A DNA stretch of 64,000 nt from Thermohalobaculum sp050331395 (lineage in GTDB: Bacteria > Pseudomonadota > Alphaproteobacteria > Rhodobacterales > Rhodobacteraceae). The stretch is taken from assembly GCA_050331395.1 (NCBI GenBank), contig JBHJGX010000021.1, forward strand, positions 45,462-109,461. The letters run 5' to 3'. Shown piece by piece: positions 26,028 through 36,300 of the stretch (position 1 is the first letter of the stretch; each line of letters opens with the position of its first letter). A program made the translations under genes and the position numbers. The notes beneath the pieces were generated by a model. That model saw nothing but the letters and a program-made list of their open reading frames with translations. It searched no databases and was not told the origin of the DNA.

Positions 26028-26918
26028 TTACTCGCCGCCGCCGAGGCTGTGGACGTAGATCGCTACCTGCGTGATCTGTTCGTCGGTCAAACCGCTCGCA
26101 CCGCGGGCCTCGAGGTTCCAGGCGGGCATCACCCCGGCTCGGCCGTAAACGAGCGTCTCGATCACCGTCGCTTCGTCGCCGCCATAGAGCCAGATCGCGT
26201 CGGTAAGGTTGGGCGCGCCGAGATCCGGATTGCCCTTGCCGTCGTCGCCGTGGCAGGCGTTGCAGCCCGCATCCTCGAGATAGAGCCGTTCGCCTTCCTC
26301 GGTGCGCTCTGCGAGACCCGCAAGCGCGCGGACGTGCTGGGCGAGCAAGGCAATCTGCGCGTCCTCCATCCAGTCGAAGGCCGGCATTTCGCCGAAGCGG
26401 GCGTCGATGTCCTGCTCGTTCCGGATGCCGTGGGAGATCGTATAGCGGATCGCCTCGAGGCTTCCGCCCCAGAGCCAGTCGTCGTCGAGCAGGTTCGGAT
26501 AGCCCGCCGCCTGCACGCCGGCTGCACCGCGCCCGTGGCACTGGGAGCAATAGGCGGCGAAGATCGATTCGCCCCCCGCCCGCGCGAACTGGGCGAGATC
26601 GGCGTCCGCCGCGACGTCTTCGATATCGAGCGCGGCGATTTGGTCGGTGTAGACCTTCTGCGCCTCGCGGTGCTCGGCGATCGCCTGCTCGACCGCGCCC
26701 CGGCTCGAATAGCCGAGCACGCCGGCCGTCGCTTCGGTGATCATCGGCCAGGCGGGGAAGAAGATCGTGTAACCGAGGCCCCAGACGACCGTTCCGTAGA
26801 ACGTCCAGAGCCACCATTTCGGCAGGGGCGTGTTCAGCTCCTGGATACCGTCCCACTCGTGCTGGGTGGTTTCGGTGCCGGTGACCTCGTCGATCTCTTT
26901 CTTGTCATGATCGGCCAT
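26028..26918 (-). CDS. ccoP: cbb3-type cytochrome c oxidase diheme subunit CcoP
   Basis: The 296-residue membrane-anchored diheme cytochrome c passes electrons from soluble cytochrome c to CcoO/CcoN. The N-terminal helix is at about 35-60 (PKWWLWTFYGTVVWGLGY), typical of CcoP. Two CxxCH heme c sites, CSQCH (124-128) and CNACH (219-223), are present with distal Met candidates in 'GEMPAF' and 'GVMPAW'. The length is normal. The gene is 3 bases downstream of ccoQ, fourth in ccoNOQP, followed by a strong terminator. Confidence 0.97.
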   Translation of the reverse strand: MADHDKKEIDEVTGTETTQHEWDGIQELNTPLPKWWLWTFYGTVVWGLGYTIFFPAWPMITEATAGVLGYSSRGAVEQAIAEHREAQKVYTDQIAALDIEDVAADADLAQFARAGGESIFAAYCSQCHGRGAAGVQAAGYPNLLDDDWLWGGSLEAIRYTISHGIRNEQDIDARFGEMPAFDWMEDAQIALLAQHVRALAGLAERTEEGERLYLEDAGCNACHGDDGKGNPDLGAPNLTDAIWLYGGDEATVIETLVYGRAGVMPAWNLEARGASGLTDEQITQVAIYVHSLGGGE

Positions 26919-26921
26919 GGG

Positions 26922-27122
26922 TCAGTCCCTCGTCTCGTCGCACGCGGCCGCGCGCGGGGTGTCGTTGCGAAGCGGAATGTTCGCGATGTCGTCATGGGTG
27001 GCCTTCGCGCCCGGGCGGAGCGTGTAGAGCACCATGCCCACGAAAAAGAGCACCATCGCGAGCAGGAACCAGCTGTCGGCGAATTCCCGCAAGAGCTGGT
27101 AGGTGGAGTTGGCAGCGTCCAT
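26922..27122 (-). CDS. ccoQ: cbb3-type oxidase small subunit CcoQ
   Basis: The 66-residue protein has one transmembrane helix (about 18-37, WFLLAMVLFFVGMVLYTLRP) and a short soluble tail, the usual CcoQ layout. CcoQ stabilises the assembled oxidase. It sits between ccoO (15 bases upstream) and ccoP, as expected. Identification rests on position and the helix-RPG pattern, since CcoQ sequences diverge. Confidence 0.9.
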   Translation of the reverse strand: MDAANSTYQLLREFADSWFLLAMVLFFVGMVLYTLRPGAKATHDDIANIPLRNDTPRAAACDETRD

Positions 27123-27137
27123 CGGTCGGTCCTCCTC

Positions 27138-27902
27138 TCAGCGCAAGTTGGCGTCGGCGGTCTCGTAGGTCGAGAAGTCGACCATGGTGCCGAGAACCTG
27201 CAAATAGGCGATGAGTGCGTCGAGCTCGGTGATCTCAGGCTGACCGTCAAAGTTACGGATCTGCGCCTTTGGGTAGTTCTCCAAAAGCTCGTCATAGGCG
27301 TCGTGGTCTGGGTTGACCTGGGCCTCGACATGGACGGCCGCGCGGGCGATCTGTTCGTCAGTATAGGGCACACCGACGGCCCGGTTCGCACGGAGATGAT
27401 CGGCGATATAGGTGTAATCGAGCGCAGTTTCTTCGAGCCACGGATACCGCGGCATCACCGACTCCGGCACCAGCGCCTGGGGGTTGCGCATATGGTCCAC
27501 ATGCCAAGCGTCCGAGTAGCGCCCGCCGACCCGGGCCAGATCGGGCCCGGTGCGCTTCGAGCCCCATTGGAACGGGTGGTCGTAGATGCTCTCGGCCGCG
27601 AGGCTGTAATGGCCATAGCGTTCGACCTCGTCCCGCATCGGACGGATCATCTGGCTGTGGCAGACATAGCAGCCCTCGCGGATATAGACCTGCCGGCCGG
27701 CGAGCTCGAGCGGGCTGTAGGGACGGACCCCCTGAACCTTCTCGATGGTGTTCTGCAGCCAGAAGAGCGGCGCGATCTCGACGATGCCGCCCACGGTGAC
27801 GACCAGGAGCGAGAGGACGAGGAGGAGCGTCGCGTGGCGCTCGATCGGCTGGTGCCGGTCGAGAAGCCCCTTGCGCGGTTTCTTTTCGGGTTCGTTCGAC
27901 AT
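27138..27902 (-). CDS. ccoO: cbb3-type cytochrome c oxidase monoheme subunit CcoO
   Basis: The 254-residue membrane-anchored cytochrome c has an N-terminal helix at about 24-45, then IAPLFWLQ and the heme c site CYVCH (78-82) in the CcoO context REGCYVCHSQMIRP. A Met ligand candidate lies in 'ESVMPRYPWL'. ATG 27902 is chosen with GGGAG upstream and the canonical family N-terminus; the longer frame runs into ccoN. The ccoN stop is 13 bases upstream. Confidence 0.97.
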   Translation of the reverse strand: MSNEPEKKPRKGLLDRHQPIERHATLLLVLSLLVVTVGGIVEIAPLFWLQNTIEKVQGVRPYSPLELAGRQVYIREGCYVCHSQMIRPMRDEVERYGHYSLAAESIYDHPFQWGSKRTGPDLARVGGRYSDAWHVDHMRNPQALVPESVMPRYPWLEETALDYTYIADHLRANRAVGVPYTDEQIARAAVHVEAQVNPDHDAYDELLENYPKAQIRNFDGQPEITELDALIAYLQVLGTMVDFSTYETADANLR

Positions 27903-27915
27903 CGGTGTTGCTCCC

Positions 27916-29544
27916 TTATTCGGCCGCGACGGCGTTCGCGCCGACGACCGGGGACCGTTCCTCGCGGATCTTGCCCCGGATGGTCTGGTAGAGGTTGACG
28001 CACATGATGATGGCGCCGGCGAGATAGAGGATGCCGCCGAGGCCGCGCACCAGATACATCGGGAACTTGGCACCCACGGTGTCGGCGAAGGAGTTCACCA
28101 GAAACCCTTGCGCGTCGTATTCGCGCCACATCAGGCCCTCCATGATGCCGGTGACCCACATGGACGCCGCGTAGAGCACGATGCCGATGGTCGCGAGCCA
28201 GAAGTGCCAGGAAACGAGCTCGAGCGAATAGAGGCGCGAGCGGTTCCAGAGCCGCGGCACGAGGAAGTAGAGCGCGCCGAAGGTGATCATGCCGTTCCAG
28301 CCGAGCGCGCCCGAATGTACGTGGGCGATCGTCCAGTCCGTGTAGTGGCTGAGCGAGTTGACGGCCTTGATGGACATCATCGGGCCTTCGAAGGTCGACA
28401 TGCCGTAGAAGCCGATCGAGACCACCATCATCCGGATCACCGGATCGGTGCGGAGCTTGTCCCAGGCGCCCGAGAGCGTCATCAGCCCCTTGATCATACC
28501 GCCCCAGGACGGCATCCAGAGCATGATCGAGAACACCATGCCGAGCGTCTGCGCCCAGTCGGGCAGCGCCGTGTAGTGCAGGTGGTGCGGGCCGGCCCAG
28601 ATATAGAGGAAGATCAGCGCCCAGAAGTGGACGATCGAGAGCTTGTAGCTATAGACCGGGCGCTCGGCCTGTTTCGGAACGAAATAGTACATCATGCCGA
28701 GGAACCCGGCGGTCAGGAAGAAGCCGACGGCGTTATGGCCGTACCACCACTGGGTCATCGCGTCTTGGACGCCAGAGAACAGCGAGTAGGACGCCGAGCC
28801 GAAGATCGAGACCGGCATCGCCAGATTGTTCACGATGTGCAGCATCGCCACGGTGACGATGAAGCTGAGCAGGAACCAGTTGGCGACGTAGATGTGCTTT
28901 TCTTTGCGGTTGAAGAGCGTGCCCATGAAGACCGCGAGATAGGCGACCCAGACGACCGTGAGCCACAGGTCGATATGCCAGGTGGGCTCGGCATATTCTT
29001 TGGAGGTCGAACCGCCGAGCAGGTAGCTCGTCGCCGCCAGCACGATGAAGAGGTTGTACCCCCAGAACACGAACCATGCGAGACCGCCGCCCCAGAGCCG
29101 CGTCGCGCAGGTCCGTTGCACGATATAGAACGAGGACGCGATCAGCGCGTTGCCGCCGAAGGCGAAGATCACCGCGGAGGTGTGGAGGGGACGCAACCGG
29201 CCAAAGCTGGTGAAGGAAAGCCCCCAGTTCAGCTCCGGAAAGGCGAGCTGAAATGCGATGTAGGTTCCGGCGAGAAACCCGACGACGCCCCAGAGCGCGG
29301 TGGCGATCACGCCCGCCCGGATGACGTCGTCCATATACCCCTCGGCCGGCAGCGCGCCGCCATCGCCGTTCGGCATCCGGTTCGGGATGTCCCAGCGCAG
29401 GATAGTGTAAAGAAAAAAGCCCACCGCGACGGCGAGCACGGTGAGTGCGTTGACCTGATAGGCGAGGTCCCGCGCGAAGTTCGCGGCGATCGCGGCGAGG
29501 ATCGCGACGACCCCCAGAGCGACCAGTTTGACGATATTGCCCAT
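27916..29544 (-). CDS. ccoN: cbb3-type cytochrome c oxidase catalytic subunit CcoN
   Basis: The 542-residue polytopic heme-copper oxidase subunit reduces O2 to water at the b3-CuB centre in the inner membrane. Expected histidine-bearing segments are present: 'RPLHTSAVIF', 'WYGHNAVGFFLT', 'GPHHLHYTALPDW' and 'IAHVHSGALGW'. Roughly twelve or more transmembrane helices are predicted. It has an extra N-terminal pair of helices (about 5-45) before the usual start, as in many alphaproteobacteria. It is the first gene of ccoNOQP, and an FNR-type site lies ~86 bases upstream. Confidence 0.97.
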   Translation of the reverse strand: MGNIVKLVALGVVAILAAIAANFARDLAYQVNALTVLAVAVGFFLYTILRWDIPNRMPNGDGGALPAEGYMDDVIRAGVIATALWGVVGFLAGTYIAFQLAFPELNWGLSFTSFGRLRPLHTSAVIFAFGGNALIASSFYIVQRTCATRLWGGGLAWFVFWGYNLFIVLAATSYLLGGSTSKEYAEPTWHIDLWLTVVWVAYLAVFMGTLFNRKEKHIYVANWFLLSFIVTVAMLHIVNNLAMPVSIFGSASYSLFSGVQDAMTQWWYGHNAVGFFLTAGFLGMMYYFVPKQAERPVYSYKLSIVHFWALIFLYIWAGPHHLHYTALPDWAQTLGMVFSIMLWMPSWGGMIKGLMTLSGAWDKLRTDPVIRMMVVSIGFYGMSTFEGPMMSIKAVNSLSHYTDWTIAHVHSGALGWNGMITFGALYFLVPRLWNRSRLYSLELVSWHFWLATIGIVLYAASMWVTGIMEGLMWREYDAQGFLVNSFADTVGAKFPMYLVRGLGGILYLAGAIIMCVNLYQTIRGKIREERSPVVGANAVAAE

Positions 29545-29629
29545 GTCCTTCCCCGGATAGCAGACAGACTTGCGGTCGGACCGTGGCCGACCTTGCCTGC
29601 CTTATGGGCTCCGGGTCTCCGCGCCCCCC

Positions 29630-29643
29630 TTGATCTGCGTCAA
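29630..29643 (-). promoter_or_regulatory. FNR/FnrL-type binding site upstream of ccoN
   Basis: TTGACGCAGATCAA on the minus strand matches the FNR dyad TTGAT-N4-ATCAA at 9 of 10 defined bases. About 32 bases downstream (29606-29601) is CATAAG, a 4/6 match to the -10 hexamer. That spacing fits an activator centred near -41.5. Low-oxygen induction of cbb3 oxidase by FNR-family regulators is well established. Confidence 0.8.
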
Positions 29644-29782
29644 CGGGAGTGGACAGAGGCACGCTTCGCCGCACCTCCGCGATCCGCTATCTCGATTGTT
29701 GGAATCCGGTTTCGCGGATCCATCGGTGGGGGCGGCCGCGCAGCGTTGTGCGCGACCGTCGGGGCTGGGGGCCGAGCGCGCT

Positions 29783-31516
29783 TTAGCAGATGGTGGCCGT
29801 GAAGTTCATGTCCGTAAGCTCGGCATCGGTATTGACGATGATCAAATCCCCATTGCCTAAAACACCGTCGCCGGAGAAGTCGATGGCGATGACCGAATCC
29901 AAGGTGCCGTTTATCCCGGGGTCCACTTCATTGACGATCACGACTGGGGTGTCGTCCGGGAAAGCATCACCGACGCCAAAAAGTGGCCCGTCTACGAACT
30001 CGAAGCCGCTCCCGTCCGGCAGGTCGTTTACGATCAGGTTGAAGCCGTTCAGCGCGTCGACGTTGTCGACCTCCAACGCGTTCGGGTCGGTGTCCTCGAG
30101 GCCTACGGACACAGTGTCGTCAGCATCGAGGATCGCTGTGTCGCTGCCGGGGCCGAAAAAGAACGTGTCCGAACCCGGCCCGCCATTTATGACGTCATCG
30201 CCCGCACCGCCGTTAAGCGTGTCGTTCCCGTCTTCGCCGTTGAGGATATCGGAGCCCTCTCCCCCAGAGATATAGTCGTTGCCCGGTCCGCCGAAGATAT
30301 TGTCGCCGTCTAGCCCCCCATAAAGCTCGTCGTCGCCGCCCATCATGGCCAAAAAGTCGTCGCCGTCGAGCAAATCCGAGCCGGCACCGCCCATGATCGT
30401 GTCGTTTCCGGCTTCGCCCACGATGAAGTCTCCGCCGTCTCCGCCGGTGAGGTAATCGTCGCCCGCTTCGCCGTTCAGATCATCGGCCCCGTCGCCGCCC
30501 GAGAGCAGGTCGTTGCCTTCACCGCCGTCCAACGTGTCATCGCCGCCGTCGCCCGAGAGCGTGTCGTCGCCGTTGTCGCCGTCGAGTTCGTCGTTGCCGG
30601 CGTCGCCCACAATTAGGTCATTGCCCGCCCCGCCGTTCAGCGTGTCCTCGCCGTCGCCGCCGGAGATGTCATCATCGCCGAGCCCGCTGTCGATGACATC
30701 GTTGCCAAATCCGCCGGAAAGGATGTCGCTCACGTCGGTGCCCGTGATCGTGTCGTCGGTCATCGAATCGACGGTCACGGTAGCTGTCGCGACGGTGGCG
30801 CCGACCAAATCGAGATTAAAGACGGTGGTCGCGGCGCCATTGAAAACACCGTTGGTTTGCAAGGTGAACTCTTGGGTCCGTTCGCCCCGCTCAACCGTGA
30901 CCGATCCCGCCGGGTCAATAAACGCATAGGATGATACGACAGGCTCAAAGGTGAAAGTGGTGTCCTCCGCGACAGGTTCCGACGCTGTGATGCGGAAGTT
31001 TACGTCGCCGCCCGGGGCGACCACATTATCGACGACCTGGAAGTCATATTTGAGTGCCAAGGCGGCTGCCGCCCCCGGCGCCACCATGCCGTCTGGCGTG
31101 ACCGTGCCGCCCATGCCGGTTTCGATCTCTCCGTCCTCGAGCATCGTCGGATCTGAGACGCCGGTTGCGGCGGCAAATTCCGGAAACGTCAGCAGAATGC
31201 CTGTTTCGATAGGATCGAGCGGTGAGGCGCCGAGAATAAAGTTGAACAGGTCGGCCTCGTCCGGCGTGGCGGCGAGGGCCGTTATCGTGTGGCCATCGAT
31301 ATCCAGCTGAAATCCCGTATTCGAAAATAGAATCCTCTCAATATCCAGAAGGGGCGGAAGGAAATAAGTCGCGCCGTCATTGTCAATTATTGTTGTACTG
31401 CCGAGCTGCTCCGGTGCGATCGTGTAATTGTCGTCGCCCGTCCCGGTCCCAGGCGAGTTGCCATCGAAATCGGAGATGATGCCGATCTGGCCGTCGACGA
31501 TGAAACTTTGGTTCAT
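29783..31516 (-). CDS. RTX calcium-binding secreted protein
   Basis: The 577-residue protein has an N-terminal ~150 residues of unknown type ('MNQSFIVDGQIGIISDFDGN'), then a Calx-beta-like segment (about 170-270, VTVERGERTQEFTL). A run of RTX nonapeptides (about 285-440) follows, then a C-terminal region with a dockerin/EF-hand-like loop DFSGDGVLGNGD. It ends unusually with Cys (TATIC). No signal peptide is visible, consistent with type I secretion, but the C-terminus is not the standard type. ATG 31516 has an AGGGGGGG stretch upstream. Less GC-rich than its neighbours. Role unknown. Confidence 0.85.
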   Translation of the reverse strand: MNQSFIVDGQIGIISDFDGNSPGTGTGDDNYTIAPEQLGSTTIIDNDGATYFLPPLLDIERILFSNTGFQLDIDGHTITALAATPDEADLFNFILGASPLDPIETGILLTFPEFAAATGVSDPTMLEDGEIETGMGGTVTPDGMVAPGAAAALALKYDFQVVDNVVAPGGDVNFRITASEPVAEDTTFTFEPVVSSYAFIDPAGSVTVERGERTQEFTLQTNGVFNGAATTVFNLDLVGATVATATVTVDSMTDDTITGTDVSDILSGGFGNDVIDSGLGDDDISGGDGEDTLNGGAGNDLIVGDAGNDELDGDNGDDTLSGDGGDDTLDGGEGNDLLSGGDGADDLNGEAGDDYLTGGDGGDFIVGEAGNDTIMGGAGSDLLDGDDFLAMMGGDDELYGGLDGDNIFGGPGNDYISGGEGSDILNGEDGNDTLNGGAGDDVINGGPGSDTFFFGPGSDTAILDADDTVSVGLEDTDPNALEVDNVDALNGFNLIVNDLPDGSGFEFVDGPLFGVGDAFPDDTPVVIVNEVDPGINGTLDSVIAIDFSGDGVLGNGDLIIVNTDAELTDMNFTATIC

Positions 31517-31522
31517 GGGAAG

Positions 31523-31567
31523 CCCCCCCTGGATTGTTTGAGATAACTCTAGACATGCATGGGGGGC
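31523..31567 (-). promoter_or_regulatory. Possible ribosome-binding-site-sequestering hairpin before the RTX gene
   Basis: In the minus-strand transcript GCCCCCC (31567-31561) can pair with GGGGGGC (31528-31522), a 7-bp all-GC stem with a 32-base loop. The second arm is the purine-rich stretch that should act as the ribosome-binding site for ATG 31516. Purely a sequence observation. Confidence 0.35.
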
Positions 31568-31773
31568 GGCCGCCGCAGATTCGTCCCCCAGTGAAACCGC
31601 GACAGTCCGCCGCGGTTGAGTAAGCCTTACCCTTCGTTTGTGACACTTTCGCTTCAATCGGTAGAGTTCCGACCGGTCGGCGGCGTCCGATCCCCGCGCG
31701 CTTTGCGGTGGGGACTGCGATGTGACAGACCAACAGGGAGTTGCCATCGGTCGACGGAACCGAGCGGGGGACG

Positions 31774-33369
31774 ATGGACCGGCGCATCTGGAACGCCCGG
31801 ATCTGGTGGGGGCTCTGGGCGATCGGCACTGGAGCCGTGCTGGCGGCCGCGCTCCGGCTGACGGACGGGCGGCTCGTCTACAGCCTCGATGACCCGATGA
31901 TCCATCTCGCCTTGGCGGAGATGCTGCTCGAAGGCCATTACGGCGTGAACCCGGTCGAGCCCGCCTCGCCGGCCTCCTCGATCCTCTATCCGCCGCTTTT
32001 GGCCATCGGCCTCGCGATCGGCCTCGGGACCGCGGCGCCGCTCGTCCTCGCGCTGGCGGCCATGGGCCTCGCGGTCTGGATCGTGCTCAGGCTCTACTGG
32101 CTCGGGGTCGTGCCCGAGGGCACGGGCCTCGCAACATGGGCGCATCTGCCGGTGCCGGGCCTTCTCCTCACGCTGAATGCGGTCGCGCTGCCGCTGACGG
32201 GGATGGAGCATGCGCTGCATGTGGCGGCGGTCGCTGCGACGCTCACGGGGCTGTGGCGGGCGGCCGAGACCGGCCGGGTGCCCCCATGGCTCGTGCCGGC
32301 AATCGTCGCGCTGCCGCTCCTGCGCTATGAGGGCGTCGCGATGGCGGCGGGCGCGGTGGCGGCGCTCTCGCTACTCGGGCGATGGCAGGCGGTGGCGCTC
32401 TCGGCCGCAGCGATTGCCGGGGGCCTCGGGATGCAGGCGGCGCTCCTCACCCATTTGGGTCTGCCTTGGCTGCCGAGCAGCACCATGGTGAAATCCGATC
32501 TGGCGGCCTGGGCGGGGGCGGCAGAAGGCGCGGCCCCCGGCGCGCTCACGGTGGTGCGTCGGGTCTTCGGCGCGCTCGAGCATCGCGACGGGATCCTGCT
32601 CGGCGTTGCGCTCGCCGCCCTCCTCGCGATCCCGGACCGGGGGGACGGGCGCCTCCGCCCGCGGCGCGATCCGGCCTGGGCGCTCGGGCTCGCGACCGGA
32701 GCGGCGATTGCTGGCCATCTCGTCGCCGGGCGATATGGCTGGTTCGAGCGTTACGAGATCTATGCGGTGGCGGCCGTGCTCGTGAGCGGGCTTCTCCTGC
32801 TGCGCGGTCCGCTCGCCCCCCGCCTCGTGCGAGCGGTGCCGGCAGCGGCGCTCTTGGCGGGGCTTCTCGCGGTCAACGTGCAGATCCTGAGGGTGACCGC
32901 GCTCACGCCCTGGGCCGCGGTCAATATCTATCAGCAGCAGGTGCAGATGCACCGCTTTGCGACCGATTACTTTCCGGTACCGGCTGCGGTGACCGATCTC
33001 GGCTGGCTTTCTTGGCGGAACGCGAACCCGGTTCTCGATCTCTCCGGTCTCGGCTCGGAGGAGGTGCGCCGGCAGCTGGTAAAGGGTCCGCTCGACGCCG
33101 AGGCGCTCGAGGGGCTTGTCGCGGCCGAGGGCGTGGAGATGGCATTGATCGACGCGGGAGCCTTTTTTGGGCGGATCCCGGCGAGTTGGTGCTTTCTCGG
33201 CACGCTCAGAACGCTTCGGATCACCTCGGCGTCCGACCGGGTGCATTTCTTCGCGACCGAGCCCGCGGCGGTCCTCCCCATGGCGGAGGCGCTGACGCGG
33301 TTCTGGCCGAGCCTGCCGCCCGGCGCGCGGTTCGTACCGTCGCGCTGCGGAGACCCGGCCGCCCCCTGA
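31774..33369 (+). CDS. Polytopic membrane protein, GT-C glycosyltransferase-like
   Basis: The 531-residue protein has about ten hydrophobic helices in the first ~380 residues and a soluble C-terminal domain. After helix 1 comes 'YSLDDPMIHLALAEML', an acidic pair in the first loop as in GT-C enzymes that use lipid-linked sugars. A later luminal segment has 'GWFERYEIYAVA'. The C-terminal part (VTDLGWLSW, LDLSGLGS, ALIDAGAFF) resembles periplasmic domains seen in such membrane proteins. ATG 31774 with GGGGG upstream is preferred over TTG 31741. It is divergent from the RTX gene. Enzyme activity is inferred and the donor unknown. Confidence 0.7.
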   Translation: MDRRIWNARIWWGLWAIGTGAVLAAALRLTDGRLVYSLDDPMIHLALAEMLLEGHYGVNPVEPASPASSILYPPLLAIGLAIGLGTAAPLVLALAAMGLAVWIVLRLYWLGVVPEGTGLATWAHLPVPGLLLTLNAVALPLTGMEHALHVAAVAATLTGLWRAAETGRVPPWLVPAIVALPLLRYEGVAMAAGAVAALSLLGRWQAVALSAAAIAGGLGMQAALLTHLGLPWLPSSTMVKSDLAAWAGAAEGAAPGALTVVRRVFGALEHRDGILLGVALAALLAIPDRGDGRLRPRRDPAWALGLATGAAIAGHLVAGRYGWFERYEIYAVAAVLVSGLLLLRGPLAPRLVRAVPAAALLAGLLAVNVQILRVTALTPWAAVNIYQQQVQMHRFATDYFPVPAAVTDLGWLSWRNANPVLDLSGLGSEEVRRQLVKGPLDAEALEGLVAAEGVEMALIDAGAFFGRIPASWCFLGTLRTLRITSASDRVHFFATEPAAVLPMAEALTRFWPSLPPGARFVPSRCGDPAAP

Positions 33370-33390
33370 TGGCCTGGGCTCGGGCCCGGA

Positions 33391-36300
33391 TCAGACGAAG
33401 TCGAAGCTCTCCGGCGCCTCGGCAAAGTCCCAAATGCCCGGCTCTTCCTCGACGAGCGTGGCGACGGCCGGCGAGAGGCGCAGCGCTTCGAAGCTCTCGG
33501 AGAACGAGAGCAGCACGTCGCTTCGGGTCACCGTCGGATCGGCGAGCCGCTCGAGCCAGAACTCAACCGCGTCTTCCTCGCCCTCTCGGCCGAAGACGTT
33601 GTTGAAGAGGAGCTGCACATAGGCCTCGTCGTCGAGATCGTCGATTTCGCCATTGGTGTTGGTAAACTCGTCGGAACCGAGGAATTCGGCCGCGATCGCC
33701 CGCTTGGTCTCGCCTGCCTCGAGGCCGTCGATCCAGAAATTGATCCCCTCGATATCGCCGAGCCGGTCGAAAGCGGCCTCGTAGAGAAGCGCGATGCACT
33801 GCGCTTCGGCGGGGCTGATCTCTGGCGCGACGATCTCGGCCGGGACGTCGACGATGCCGCGGCCGACCGCGCTGTTCCCGGCGCCGTCGTCGATCCGGTA
33901 CTCGAAGAAATCGCGGCCCACGAAACCGTCATTGGCACGGTAGACCACGCGGCCGTCGTCGATCACCGCGATCCGGCCGTTGAGCGCATCGGTCTCGACC
34001 GAGACGGTGAGCGGGTCGCCGTTCGGGTCGCTGTCGGTCCCCGCGCCATTGTCGGCGAGCACGTCGAAAAGGATCCCCGCCTCGGCCGGGGCGGCGAGCG
34101 TATCCGGCGCAGCGATCGGAGGAAGCTGTGCGGCCGTGCCCGTGACGGTGATCGTCAGGGTGGCGAGCGCCGTGCCGCCTTCGCCGTCGCCGGCCACATA
34201 CGCGACGCGGTCGGTGGCGGTCTGCCCCTCGGTCAGACCGGCGAAGGCCGCGCCCGGGTCGTAGAGGATCTGGGTGCCGTCATCCGACACGCGGGCCGCG
34301 CCGAGCGTCTCGCCCGGGTCGATGCCGACGATTAAGAGCGTGTCGACCTGGTCGGGATCGGTGTCGTTGGCGAGCACGTCGAAGCCCGTCTCGCCCGCAT
34401 CGGCCGAGACCTCACCCGTGTCGTCGGCGGCGGAAGGCGCGTCGTTCTGGCCGGCGACCGTGACCGTCACTTCGCCGATCGCCGAGGCGAGCCCGTCCGA
34501 GATCGTGTAGCGGAAGGTGTCGGTCGCGGTCTGCCCGACCGAGAGCGCCTCGAACGCGCCTTGAGGCGAATAGCTGACGCCTGCGCCCTCGCCGGTGATC
34601 TCGGCGCGCCCGAGGGTACCGGTCTGCTCGAGCGCGATTACCGAGATCGGCCGGTCTGGCGAGAGCGCGATGTCGTTGGCCAGCACGTCGATCGCGACCG
34701 AGGGCCCGTCTTCGCCGACGCCGGCGACGTCATCGACCGGGATCGGTGCGACGGTCTGGCCCGAGATCGTCACCGTCAGCGTCGCGGTCGCCGTCCCGCC
34801 TTGCCCGTCGCTCAAGGTATAGACGACGGTGTCGGTCGCGGTCTCGCCGTCGAGGAGCGTGGCGAAGGCACCGTCGGGGGCATAGTCGATCGCCGTCCCA
34901 TCGGCCGAGATCGATGCCGCGCCGAGTGTGGCGCCTGTGTCGAGCGCCGAGACCCGAAGCGCGTCGCTCGCGTCCGGGTCGCTGTCGTTGGCAAGCACCT
35001 CGACCCGGAGCGCTTCGGCATTCGAGGCGATCGCGGCGGTGTCGTCGGCGGCCGTCGGCGGGTCGTTCCGGCCGGTGACGGTGACGGTGACCGTCGCGCT
35101 TGCCGTGCCGCCCGCCTGATCCTGGATCCGATAGGTGAAGGTCTCGACCGCGCTCTCGCCCACGGCCAAGGATTGGAACGCGTCGGCATTGGTGTAGCGC
35201 ACCGCCCCCGATGGCAGCGCGGCGACACTGCCTTCGATACCGTCGGCGGTGATGTCCAAAAGCGAGATCCCGCCGCCCTGATCCGCGTCGAAGTCGTTCG
35301 CGAGCACGGCGATGTCGACAAAGCTGTCATCCTCGGTCAACGAGGTCGCGTCGTCGTTGGCGGTCGGCGCTTGGTTCACCTGGCTCGCCTCGAAGGCGCC
35401 GAGGTCGACCGTGTCGCTCTGGGCGTTCCCGACCTGCGGCAGCGGGATGTCGCGGGCAAAGCCCTCGCCCCGGCCATCGGTGCGGATCACGTCGTCGGTG
35501 TCGCCGTCGCCGGTCAGATCGCGGCCCGAGGCGGCCTCGGACAAGAGGCTCGACTGGCCCACATCGAGCGCGGGGTTCGAGCCCGACGCGTTGAGCGCCA
35601 CCGTCGCCCGGAGCCCGCCATTGTCGGCCAGGAGCCCGCCGCGGGCCTGCCCGGGCAGGCTCACGGTGCTGGCGAAGACCTGGCTCGCCGTTTCGCCGGC
35701 CGCGCCGAAGATGTTCTCGCCCTCGGTCTCGGGGCCCGAGAAATCCGCGCCGCCGGCGATCTCCTGGTCCTCGTCCTCCGACAGCGCGGCCGCGTTGCCG
35801 AGCACGATGCTGTTGCCGAGGGTGAGCGCGTCGCGGACGAAGACCCCGCCGCCCGCGCTCGTCGTGCCGAGCGTCGCGTTCGCGGTGACGGTCGTGTTGA
35901 AGAGCGCGGCCTCGCCGTCGACGAAGAGCCCGCCGCCCTGGGCGAGGGAGCCGGCCGTGGTGTTGGCCGCGATCGTGCTGTTGGTGACGAGCGCCGAGCC
36001 GCCGACCGAGATGCCGCCGCCGGTGGCGTTGGCGCCTGCGGTGCTGCTGTTGCCGACGGTCGTGGTCAAGAGCGTAAGCGCGCCGCCCACATCGAGCGCG
36101 CCGCCCGTCGCGGCGACCCCTGTGGTTGCGTTCTCGTCGAACAGGCTGTCGCGGATCGCCACGTCGGCTGCGCCCGAGAGCGCGCCGCCCGACGCGTCGT
36201 CGCCTTCGGTGGTGTTGCCGCGAAAGCTCAGCCGGTCGCCCTGGATCGCGCCGATCGCCGCGACCGCGCCGCCGTCCGAATCGATGCCCTCGGTGCCGTT

